Below are positions 12,026-19,294 of a stretch of 64,000 bases of DNA, one piece after another. Made by a program: the position numbers and the translations under genes. The DNA is from Tridacna crocea. Taxonomy: Eukaryota > Mollusca > Bivalvia > Cardiida > Cardiidae. Within the stretch, counting starts at the first letter, position 1, and every line of letters begins with the position of its first letter. The notes beneath the pieces were generated by a model. The model did no database searches. It was not told the DNA's origin and saw nothing but the letters and a program-made list of their open reading frames with translations. The stretch lies in NCBI GenBank assembly GCA_943736015.1, contig OX031064.1, positions 35,577,361-35,641,360 of the forward strand, written 5' to 3'.

Positions 12026-12196
12026 TTTTTCTCTTGCAGCATCTGTGAAATTACACCCCCTTTCTCTCCAATATCCATCAAGTTAATGATATCCCTGCGG
12101 GTGAATTCCGACAGAAACGTCCTGACGGCCGTCCTGTGATGTTGGGCTGTGGTTGGCTTCCTGGCCCTTCCACTGCCCCTGCCTTGCATGCTCTCC
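12026..12196 (-). CDS. Recombinase-like exon, N-terminal helical domain, first part; possible start codon
   Basis: There are 57 codons between a TATATAG acceptor (phase 2) and a consensus GTAAGTAC donor (phase 2). The exon holds MQGRGSGRARKPTTAQHHRT, then a helical segment ending LMDIGEKGGVISQMLQEK. The Met at 12187-12189 has A at -3 and could be the true start of a separate recombinase gene. Otherwise the exon continues from the zinc-finger exon, but no phase 2 donor is visible there. A less likely acceptor a few bases in (GGGAG) would allow a phase 0 joint. Confidence 0.65.
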
Positions 12197-12232
12197 CTAT
12201 ATAACGATACAAAGCGGTTTCAGAATATTTGC

Positions 12233-12440
12233 CCCGTGGACATTCCCCCCCCCCCCCAAGACTTTTGCCCCCTTATGACACCTGCCCCCTGGACATCTGT
12301 CCCCGGCATTCACCCTAAGGGGCACATGTGCTAAGGGGGCAGATGTCCTAGGTTGGCAGATGTCCGTGGGGCAAACGTCCAGGTGGCAGGTATCCTAAGG
12401 GGGCAAAAGTCTGAGGGCACAAGTCCGGGGGCAAATGTCC
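12233..12440. repeat. Inverted GC-rich minisatellite (GGGGGCAnATGTCC units)
   Basis: About four units of the GGACATNTGCCCCC type on the left face about seven units of GGGGCAAATGTCC/GGGGGCAGATGTCCTA on the right. The two halves are inverse and can fold on each other. A run of ten or more C lies at about 12246-12257. Composition contrasts sharply with the AT-rich introns. It lies between the zinc-finger exon and the first recombinase exon. Confidence 0.8.
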
Positions 12441-12647
12441 TAGACCCATCATAGCTATGAAATTGATTCAGAAATATGTTTAAAGGCAAGTGGTTAAGGG
12501 TGATCAGCCCGCCATGCATAGGTTCATCCCGATTCAAATGCAGTACATAAGAACTAAAAATTAGATAATTATCTTTTGAGCATCTGTATTGGTGTTGGTC
12601 TTTCATTATAGGTACGAGTCCTGTCCGTCCATGTGTTTTACTATGCA

Positions 12648-12653
12648 TTTATT
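12648..12653 (-). terminator. Possible polyadenylation signal AATAAA
   Basis: AATAAA on the minus strand lies about 70 bases downstream of the TAG that closes the zinc-finger reading frame (12721-12723). This spacing is natural for a 3' end and supports a transcript ending here. The hexamer is common by chance in AT-rich DNA, so the evidence is weak alone. Confidence 0.3.
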
Positions 12654-12720
12654 TCTTTGTTACAGACTCTGTAAAAAGGTATGATTAGAATACCCCCCGA
12701 GCTAAAAATTCAATGTACCC

Positions 12721-12987
12721 CTATTCCTCCAGCACTTCGTCTAAATGACTTCTACTTCCTCCTTCCGTGACTCCCCTTGCCTCTCTGATGAGCCTTTTAT
12801 AATCCTCTCCATCTTTTGGGACGTTATGGACACGCACAAGGTGTAAATCCATTCGGATGGTATTGACCCTGCAAACAGCACACGCTTTCTGGTGGTGTTC
12901 CATGCCATGCACCTGTTTCAGGTGACGTGGCATGTTCACCACTATCGCCCTGCATCCCTCCACCTGACATGTGTGCCTGTTCCTTTT
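12721..12987 (-). CDS. Zinc-finger exon, two variant CCHH fingers
   Basis: Entry is phase 0 after ATTAATCTGCAG. Two fingers are visible. The first has CQVEGC then nine residues, H, four residues, H (C-x4-C-x9-H-x4-H). The second has CAVC then nine residues, H, four residues, H (C-x2-C-x9-H-x4-H). The spacing is shorter than the classical C2H2 x12 spacing, so this is a variant. A charged helical tail follows (KDGEDYKRLIREARGV). The frame runs to a TAG at 12721-12723. An internal GAA/GTGCTG donor at 12736 would splice in phase 0, but its partner exon fits poorly. Such fingers would suit DNA binding, an inference. Confidence 0.65.
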   Translation of the reverse strand, partial: KRNRHTCQVEGCRAIVVNMPRHLKQVHGMEHHQKACAVCRVNTIRMDLHLVRVHNVPKDGEDYKRLIREARGVTEGGSRSHLDEVLEE

Positions 12988-13034
12988 CTGCAGATTAATG
13001 AACTATGATTAGTAAATATATGCCCTATGATAAA

Positions 13035-13105
13035 AGTTACCCCTGTATAGGTAGCATGATCACATAGATATACCTATCGCATGGTGATTATGCTACTTAT
13101 AAGGA
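13035..13105. repeat. GGTAGC/GATCAC motif cluster in an intron
   Basis: ATAGGTAGCATGATCACATA faces ATGGTGATTATGCTACTTAT about 20 bases on. This is an inverted pair built on the island's motif with AT in place of CG at the centre, lying just upstream of the zinc-finger exon. Confidence 0.7.
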
Positions 13106-13253
13106 GGAAAGCATACCCTTATGCATCCTACTTTGGAATTTACCTTCCGCAATTTCGTACAACAAGACCGGAGAAAAGGGATTGATACGATTTCTCTTTA
13201 AACACCCGGCACATTACTGTTTGATAAAGATTATGCTTACTGAAAAAACTGTA

Positions 13254-13785
13254 ATAGGTAACACAATCACAGACACACATATATCAATTTGTGATTATGC
13301 TACTTGGAACATTATTTCTATGGCTGTGTATGTTAATTTGGATTTTTATATGAAATTGTTACAAGAAATGAAAAAGGGATTACACGCAATGAACAGTTCT
13401 AGTGGATAAAAAATTATATCCACAATAATAAAAGTAACCATATTTAAAAGTAGCATAATCACAAATATTTATATATACAATATAGTGATTATGCCACTTC
13501 TAAGCGTTTTTGGCTCTTATAGGTAGCACAATCACAGACACACATACATCAATTTGTGATTATGCTACTTGGAACATTATTTCTATGGCTGTGTATGTTA
13601 CTTTGGATTTTTATATGAAATTGTTAAAAGAAATGAAAAAGGGATTAAACGCAATGAACAGTTCTAGTGGATAAAAAATTATATCCACAATAATAAAAGT
13701 AACCATATTTAAAAGTAGCATAATCACAAATATTTATATATGCAATATAGTGATTATGCTACTTCTAAGGGTTTTTCGGTCTTAA
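13254..13785. repeat. 266-bp direct tandem duplication containing inverted motif pairs
   Basis: TAGGTAACACAATCACAGAC at 13254 recurs as TAGGTAGCACAATCACAGAC at 13520. The two units match nearly base for base over about 260 bases, so the duplication is recent. Each unit has two facing pairs: GGTARCACAATCACA with TTGTGATTATGCTACTT, and AAGTAGCATAATCACAAAT with AGTGATTATGCTACTTC (the first unit has a C variant). It lies in the intron between the acidic and zinc-finger exons. Confidence 0.9.
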
Positions 13786-13847
13786 CTCAGCCTTCTTTCA
13801 GCTAGAGTTCCATAATGTACGGCCTTTCCTGTATCAGGGAAGTGTAC

Positions 13848-14088
13848 CTTAAGAACGGAACCATTACATACACATAAAAAGGGTTTTACCGTGTCCCCTC
13901 TGACAACACGAATGTGGGCCTTCCTCTGTCTTGTTACATTCTGATGTTCATCTTCCCTTTCTTCCCCTTCTCTCGTCTCATTTTCCTCTCCTGCCCTTTG
14001 TGTTATCTCTCCTTCTATCTCCAAATCATCCTCCTCGTCCTCCCTCATCTGCATTTTGTCCTGTTTCCCAGGAACATATTCATCACCA
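13848..14088 (-). CDS. Acidic exon ending in a small folded segment
   Basis: After acceptor CTCTTGGTATCTTCAG the frame reads GDEYVPGKQDKMQMREDEED, then a long Glu/Asp-rich stretch, then a less charged end with HIRVVRGDTVKPFLCVCNGS. It leaves in phase 0 at AAG followed by GTACAC and joins cleanly to the zinc-finger exon. The incoming phase is 2, whereas the best donor of the preceding exon gives phase 1. A non-consensus donor two bases earlier (GT followed by GTGTAA) would restore frame, so either that is used or the gene has a frameshift. The last part may be a separate small domain; I do not recognise it. Confidence 0.6.
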
Positions 14089-14273
14089 CTGAAGATACCA
14101 AGAGTAGGTTTAGAAACAATTTGGTGAGAAATAGATTTAAGTTATTTCAATAATTATAAATCTCTCTTTTCCTCTTTTGTAAAATTGTATACCTTTTTGA
14201 TTCGACAGTATAGATATAAAAAAAATGGGGACTGGTAGGCCTAGGTCTAAGCAGCTTTATAAACGTAACTTAC

Positions 14274-14499
14274 ACACTAAATCCTCGTCTGATGTCATTA
14301 ACTCTTTTATCTCCTCTAATGTTAGTCTTCGGGCATAGAAAACCTCATCCTGATCCCCCATCTCCACCTCTCCCGCCTCCACCTCTTCTTCTGCGTCTGC
14401 CTTCCTTCTCTCATCCTCCACCTCTCCTTTCTCCTCTCTGTCTTTCATCTCCTCCTCCGACTCCTCCTTCATCTCATGTACATCCATTCCCTCCGTTAT
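14274..14499 (-). CDS. Acidic exon (copy A of a duplicated exon)
   Basis: Acceptor TTTATTTCTTGACAG leads in phase 0 to ITEGMDVHEMKEESEEEM and about 35 more mostly Glu/Asp/Lys/Arg residues. Then comes a more ordinary helical segment, EVFYARRLTLEEIKELMTSD, ending at a GTAAGTTACG donor in phase 1. The start, ITEGM, and the intron sequence before it are shared with copies at 14645 and 15267, showing tandem exon duplication. Likely a disordered acidic linker; no known family. Confidence 0.6.
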
Positions 14500-14551
14500 C
14501 TGTCAAGAAATAAAATTCAATATTATTGAATCGATGGCACTGATAATTAAC

Positions 14552-14645
14552 CTTCTTTGTCCTCCGTCTCTATTCTGTCCTCCTCCTCCTTTTCCTCCTC
14601 CTCATACACCTCTTGCCTGTTCTCCTCCTCCATTCCCTCTGTTAT
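14552..14645 (-). pseudogene. Acidic exon copy B, probably skipped or decayed
   Basis: It has the same acceptor context (TTTCTTGACAG) and start (ITEGMEEE) as its neighbours, followed by Glu-rich sequence and RIETEDK. The only donor is a weak GTTAAT leaving phase 1, which breaks frame with the next acidic exon. It reads as a tandem duplicate that has lost a usable donor. Alternative splicing cannot be excluded. Confidence 0.5.
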
Positions 14646-14809
14646 CTGTCAAGAAATAAAATTTAATATTATTGAATCGATGAAATTGATAAGTAAGCCA
14701 CCTCAATAATACCTGGCACAAATTAAGCGTGTAAAAAAAGAACAAAGGTCAATTTAAACATGAATTTCCAAGAGCGATTCTCTATATCTAATAGTATTCA
14801 AGTACCCAT

Positions 14810-14990
14810 GAGTGTGATCTGTTACCTATAAGCGTGATCGGTTACCAATAAGTGTGATCGGTTACCTAATACAGGAAGTGAATCACACTTAGAGGTAGCT
14901 TTTTCTGTTTATTGTGATTGACTACCTGTAATAGGTAACCGATCACACTTATAGGTAGTTGAATATTCTTAGAAGTAGGGAATCACAAAC
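14810..14990. repeat. GGTAACCGATCAC motif array
   Basis: GTGATCTGTTACCTATAA, GTGATCGGTTACCAATAA and GTGATCGGTTACCTAATA are followed by AAGTGAATCACACTTAGAGG, TTGTGATTGACTACCTG and TAGGTAACCGATCACAC. At least seven half-sites in both orientations lie in 180 bases, an intron between acidic exons. The same array structure recurs at 15.9 and 16.9 kb. Confidence 0.85.
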
Positions 14991-15141
14991 CTAATTTATA
15001 CGTTTGTTTATTTATTGTTTTTAAAAATCGGTGACCCAGTTGAATTAAGATTTACAACAAACTATCTCCAATATGAAATTAACACACCTGAATAATACCT
15101 GGCAAAAATTAAGCGTGTAGGAAAAGAACAAGTTTACTTAC

Positions 15142-15267
15142 ATCTTCCATCTCCACCTCTTCTTCCTTTCTTTCCTCCTCCGCCTCCCCTTTGTCCTCCG
15201 TCTCTATTCTGTCCTCCTCCTCACACTCGTCTTTACTTATCTCCTCCTCCACCATTCCCTCTGTTAT
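15142..15267 (-). CDS. Acidic exon copy C
   Basis: Exactly 42 codons, phase 0 at both ends, from a TTTCATGACAG acceptor to a consensus GTAAGTAAA donor. It encodes ITEGMVEEEISKDECEEED, then RIETEDKGEAEEERKEEEVE. It can be included or skipped without changing frame, as expected of a duplicated cassette exon. Its 3' half resembles the 5' half of copy A, consistent with a shared origin. Probably a disordered acidic region. Confidence 0.65.
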
Positions 15268-15429
15268 CTGTCATGAAATAAAATTTCATCTTATTGAATC
15301 GATCGCATTGATAATTAACCAACCTAAATTATACCTAGCACAAATTAAGTTATCTATCAAGAAATAGAATTTGATATTATTGAATCAAGTCAGAGTAAGC
15401 GATTGATTTCTTTGATTCCTAACCCACCT

Positions 15430-15510
15430 GAATAATAGGTAGTCAATCACACAGGTATACAATAAGATTTATGTGACCGATCACACATGGTATCCGTAGG
15501 TAACACAAGT
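15430..15510. repeat. Small GGTAGTC/GATCACAC motif cluster
   Basis: TAGGTAGTCAATCACACAGG, then TGTGACCGATCACACATGG and CGTAGGTAACAC. Two or three half-sites of the island motif lie next to exon D. Confidence 0.6.
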
Positions 15511-15565
15511 CATAACGCAAGTACACCATAGAGAAGGCTCAAAATGTTAGAAAACCGTTACTTAC

Positions 15566-15742
15566 AAGTCTATCTGCTCTCCCCACAAGGAGGGACAACT
15601 TCTTCCTTGTATTGTTTTCCCATATGTAATGCCTCCTCTGAGGGTCCGCCACCATCGGGCAATTACTCATTGCCACGACCCGACCCACGGAAGAGGACAC
15701 TACCTCTGTCTCACCGGCGAGGTGAGATCCTTCCTCCATACT
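15566..15742 (-). CDS. Exon D, small domain (second copy)
   Basis: 59 codons, phase 0 at both ends, from acceptor TTTCTTTTTTAG to a perfect GTAAGTAACG donor. The protein has a polar start (SMEEGSHLAGETEVVSSSVG) and a more ordered end with RRHYIWENNTRKKLSLLV. That end matches the 5'-most exon (RQQFVWKEGRRKELHVIV at 18190-18342) in spacing, the aromatic-Trp pair and the basic run, so the two exons are paralogous. I do not recognise the domain. Confidence 0.65.
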
Positions 15743-15894
15743 CTAAAAAAGAAATATATATGCAAAATATATTTCCGTATAGTATGAAAACGGTGTGTTA
15801 GGTGTATAATAGAAGTACTAAGGCCATAATATTTCATTTCCATGATGCACATGAAGTCCAAGAGCGATTGTCTATTTGTAAGAGTATTCAAGTA

Positions 15895-16080
15895 CCCATA
15901 AGCATGTGATCGCTTACCTATAATTGTGATCGGCTACCTATTACAGGTAGTCAATCACAATAAAGAGGAAAAGCTACCTCTAAGTGTGATTGACTACCTG
16001 TAATAGGTAACCGATCACACATATAGGTAACCGATCACACTTATAGGTACCGATCACAATTATAGTTACTTGAATATTTT
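15895..16080. repeat. GGTAACCGATCAC motif array
   Basis: Left-facing sites (GTGATCGCTTACCTATAA, GTGATCGGCTACCTATTA), then AGGTAGTCAATCACAA, then GTGATTGACTACCTGTAATA running straight into TAGGTAACCGATCACAC. Two to three direct copies of ATAGGTAACCGATCACAC follow. The centre is an almost continuous inverted repeat of about 35 bases around CTGTAATAG. Confidence 0.85.
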
Positions 16081-16742
16081 CATAAGTAGGAAATGACACT
16101 TACATTTGTTAAGATTTAAACTTAACTAGCTCCAATATGAAACTTTAACGAGTGATAAAAAAAATGGGTGTTTCAGATCCGTGACAGTTTGGAAACTATT
16201 TCTGCTTCCAAAATATCATGGGGCTGAAACACCCAGTGAAGAATTCATTTTCATGGCATACTAAGAAAAAAAGTTGATTCAGACCCGTAACTGTGTAAGA
16301 GCAATATCTGCCCCCAGACGGTCAGAGGAATGGAACAGCCTTTTGAAATTACAATCCCTTATGCTAGCTAAAGAGGGTTCAATGCAAGACGAAAGCCATA
16401 CCGTTGAAAAGTCTGTTCCAGCCAACGGCCAGAGAGACAATTATAACAAGACACCAATATTAAACTTAGAAAACGTGTGCTTCAGACCCCTGATTGTATA
16501 AGAGCAAAGTGTACTCTCAGACGGTCAAGGAAGTGGCACAGCCTTTTGGATGAACTCTCTGTTATGCTGTATAGCGTGGAATGCTAGACGAAAGCCACGC
16601 CCTTAACAATCTCTTGTGCCCTTTGGCTAAAGAGACGAGTAGAAATGTAACAAAATGAAGGAAGTAAAATGGTTTCTTCAGACTCCTAACTGTGCGACAG
16701 TCAACACTTCTCTCAAACGATCATGAGAACGGAAGACACTAC

Positions 16743-16820
16743 CTCTCTCTCTGCCTCCTCTTCTTCCCTCTCCAAAATAGGCCTTGGCCTTAGCCCAGGC
16801 CTGTACTGCGGTGCAATATT
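16743..16820 (-). CDS. Short exon F, possible remnant of a duplicated exon
   Basis: 26 codons, phase 0 at both ends, between acceptor TTATTTTTAG and donor GAG/GTAGTG. It reads NIAPQYRPGLRPRPILEREE and then EEAERE. Past the donor the frame continues VVSSV before a stop. This echoes EVVSSSVG in exon D, so F looks like a partial, decayed duplicate that may still be spliced in. The donor is weak; inclusion is uncertain. Confidence 0.4.
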
Positions 16821-16909
16821 CTAAAAATAAATAATGCAAGAAATATTTCGAGTTCCATTTAAAACATGAATTTCCAAGTGCGATTGTTTATATCTTATAG
16901 TATTCAAGT

Positions 16910-17095
16910 ACCCATACGTGTGATCGATTACCTGTAATTGTGATCGGTTACTTAATAGAGGAAGTCAATCACACTTAGAGGTAGCTTGTTCTCTTAAATT
17001 GTGATTGAGTACCTGTAATAGGTAGCCGATCACACTTATAGGTAGCCGATCACAATTATAGGTAACCGATCACACTTATAGGTACTTGAATACTT
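16910..17095. repeat. GGTAACCGATCAC motif array
   Basis: It repeats the layout at 15.9 kb: GTGATCGATTACCTGTAA and GTGATCGGTTACTTAATA, then GAAGTCAATCACACTT, then GTGATTGAGTACCTGTAATA joined to TAGGTAGCCGATCACAC. Two more direct copies follow. Spacers differ more than the motifs, which suggests the motif is the conserved part. Confidence 0.85.
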
Positions 17096-18189
17096 TCATA
17101 AGAAGAAATGACATTTTTAAACTTTAACGAGTGATAAAAAAAAAGGGTCTTTCAGATCCGTAACAGTTTGGAAACTATTTCTGCTTCCAAAATATCATGG
17201 GGCTGAAACACCCAGTGAAGATTTCATTTTCATGGCATACTAAGAAAAAAAGTTGATTCAGACCAGTAACTGTGAATGATAAAAAAAAGGGTGTTTCAGA
17301 TCCGTCACAGTTTGGAAACTATTTCTGCTTCCAAAATATCATGGGGCTGAAACACCCAGTGAAGAATACATTTTCACAGAGTACTAAGAAAGAAAGTTGA
17401 TTCAGACCCGTAACTGTGTAAGAGCAATATCTGCTCCCAAAGGAATGGAACAGCCTTTTGAAATTACAATGCGAGACAAAAGCCACACCATTGAAAAGTC
17501 TGTTCTAGCCTTTGGCCAGAGAGACTGTAAATGTAACAATATGAAATTACCAAAATATTTGTTTCAGACTCCTAACAGTGCGAGAGTCAACTCTACTCTA
17601 AAACGGTCAGGCGAATAGAACAACCTTGTGTATGATATGGTGGAATGCTAGACGAAAGCCACTCCATTACGAAAACTCTTCTATCTCTTGGGCAGACAGA
17701 CGAGTATACATACAGTTTGTCTTGGGCAGACAGACAAGTGTACATACAGTATCAAAAATAGTAAAATGGTTCTTTCAGTTTTCCCTGACTGTGTAAGAGT
17801 CAAATCTACTCTTAAACGATCGGGGAAAATGAAAACTTTTATGCTGGAATGCTAGACGAAAGCCACACCATTAAGAAAACTCTTCTTTCTCTTGGACAGA
17901 CAGACAGACGAGTATACATACAGTTTGTCTTGAACAGACAGACAAGTGTACATACAGTATCAAAAATAGTAAAATGGTTCTTTCAGTTTTCCCTGACTGT
18001 GTAAGAGTCAAATCTACTCTTAAAAGATCGGGGAAAATGAAAACTTAATAGATCGGAAAATGAAAACTTAATAGATCGGGGAAAATGAGAACTTCTATGC
18101 TGGAATGCTAGACGAAAGCCACACCATTTCTGAAAAACCCTCTGGTCCTTGACCAGACAGGAATTCTGAAAATCATAACTTCTACTTAC

Positions 18190-18342
18190 CAGCTGGCAAG
18201 TGGTTGGAACGATCACGTGGAGTTCCTTTCTCCTCCCCTCCTTCCAAACGAACTGCTGTCTCTCAGCATTCACGACGACCAAGCTATACATCTGCCCCAT
18301 CACGTGGGTGTGCCCCTCGGAAAGAACAACGTATCCAGACAT
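18190..18342 (-). CDS. Exon 1, small domain (first copy) with start codon
   Basis: 51 codons from ATG at 18342 (context GAGCC before ATG) to a consensus CTG/GTAAGTAGA donor in phase 0. The protein is MSGYVVLSEGHTHVMGQMYS, then a segment ending RQQFVWKEGRRKELHVIVPT. It is paralogous to exon D. No acceptor is evident just upstream, and a motif-rich promoter-like array begins 140 bases away, so this is chosen as the first coding exon. Family not recognised. Confidence 0.65.
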
Positions 18343-18479
18343 GGCTCAATTGTAGTATTCTTCGAATCAGCTTTCCTCAATGAAATAATCCTGAAGAATG
18401 ATAAAAATCACAATGTCGTTTATAGATGAAGTAACTAATTTTAAGCCAATGAGAGAGTCGGAAATACTGATACGTCATT

Positions 18480-18970
18480 AAAAGAACGCTAGAGAGGGAA
18501 ATTTGAAGAATTCTCATTGGTCGAAAGACATCACATGACAACTGAATAAATACTGTTTTATGATTGAGTAAAAAAACCCCAAAGAGCGGGAAATTTCAAG
18601 GATTTTCATTGGCCGAAAACATCACATTACAACTGAATAAATACTGTTTTATGATTGGTTAAAAAAAAAAAAAAACCAAAGAGCGGGAAATTTCAAGGAT
18701 TTTCATTGGCCGAAGAAATCACATGACTAGTTGACCATTACTGTTCTGTGATTGGTTAAAAAGAGCGGTAAATTTGGAAGACTCTCATTGGTCCAAAAAA
18801 TCACGTGACTGAACAAGAAATCGTGTACTTTCAGTGGTTGCGAAAAAAGAGTATAATTAAAGAAAGGTGGGAAACTTGAAGGATTCTTATTGGTCGAAAA
18901 AAATGGTTTTGTCTACTGATTCATAGAGAAATAAAATGCGGGAACTTTGAGAGATTCCCATCAAGTCTAA
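18480..18970 (-). promoter_or_regulatory. Tandem promoter-like array with E2F-, CCAAT- and E-box-like sites
   Basis: Six decaying modules of about 75-100 bases begin at about 18480, 18582, 18678, 18760, 18859 and 18934. On the plus strand the better modules read AGCGGGAAATTT (an E2F-type TTTCCCGC on the gene strand), then CATTGGYC (CCAAT box), then ATCACATGAC or ATCACGTGAC (E-box), then TGATTGGTTAAA (second CCAAT box). It lies 140-630 bases upstream of the predicted ATG at 18342 on the minus strand, where a promoter would be. Function is inferred from motifs and position only. Confidence 0.6.
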
Positions 18971-19059
18971 CAAAAACGGTTTGTATATCGTTTCATTTTG
19001 TTGAAGTTTTACTTAATTCTCAAAAAGCGATGATTGCTCTAATACAATAAGGATATATG

Positions 19060-19294
19060 CAAGTAACTGATCACAATAAACTTCCAACTACTCGATGGAG
19101 TAGCTCGATCACATTGTCAGGTCCCCGATCACAACCATGTGATTTGCTACCTAGTAAATTTACGACTTTTCCAACTTTTCGGTCGTAAATAAGAAGTAGC
19201 ATCACAGCCCGGGTAGCGATCACATAGACGATCACAATGCAGGTTACCTCTAACAGTTTATAGGTAGCCGATCACGCGTGATCTGCTACCTATA
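19060..19294. repeat. Right-most motif cluster ending in a 36-bp near-perfect palindrome
   Basis: Several GATCAC half-sites precede an inverted repeat at 19259-19294: ATAGGTAGCCGATCACG meets CGTGATCTGCTACCTAT back to back, with one mismatch and no spacer. It is the only place where two half-sites abut in the GATCACGCGTGATC arrangement. TATATAAAGG follows. It lies beyond the promoter-like array and marks the right limit of the motif's range. Confidence 0.85.

Larger units (their letters stand above)
16150..18130. repeat. Degenerate ~190-250 bp tandem array in the intron after exon 1
   Basis: TTCAGACCCGTAACTGTGTA or its variants recur at about 16280, 16480, 16678, 17260, 17402, 17566, 17780 and 17983. 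GGAATGCTAGACGAAAGCCA recurs at about 16579, 17643, 17851 and 18103. A block with inverted arms GGGTGTTTCAGA and CTGAAACACCC is present at about 16165, 17145 and 17290. Copies at 17.64-17.84 and 17.85-18.04 kb are almost identical. The acidic exon at 16743-16820 sits inside the array, so exon and intron DNA were amplified together. Confidence 0.8.
9721..18342 (-). other. Multi-exon gene locus: acidic/zinc-finger part plus tyrosine recombinase-like part
   Basis: The locus is assembled from exons at 18342-18190, 16820-16743, 15742-15566, 15267-15142, 14499-14274, 14088-13848, 12987-~12736, 12196-12026, 11741-11556, 11460-11193 and 10002-9721. Several introns have textbook GTAAGT donors and pyrimidine-rich acceptors. 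Phases agree at most joints: 0 throughout the first five exons, 0 at 13848/12987, 2 at 12026/11741 and 11556/11460, 0 at 11193/10002. Two joints are problematic: 14274/14088 (phase 1 against 2) and the zinc-finger exon to 12196. A stop at 12721-12723 followed by AATAAA at 12648-12653 raises the possibility of two genes, an acidic zinc-finger protein and a separate recombinase starting at ATG 12187-12189. Total coding length would be about 700 codons if single. A transcript would decide. Confidence 0.7.

Noticed and set aside
14292..14513. Proline-rich plus-strand frame
   Set aside because: It is the antisense of the acidic Glu-rich exon (CTC/CCT codons) and has no independent support.
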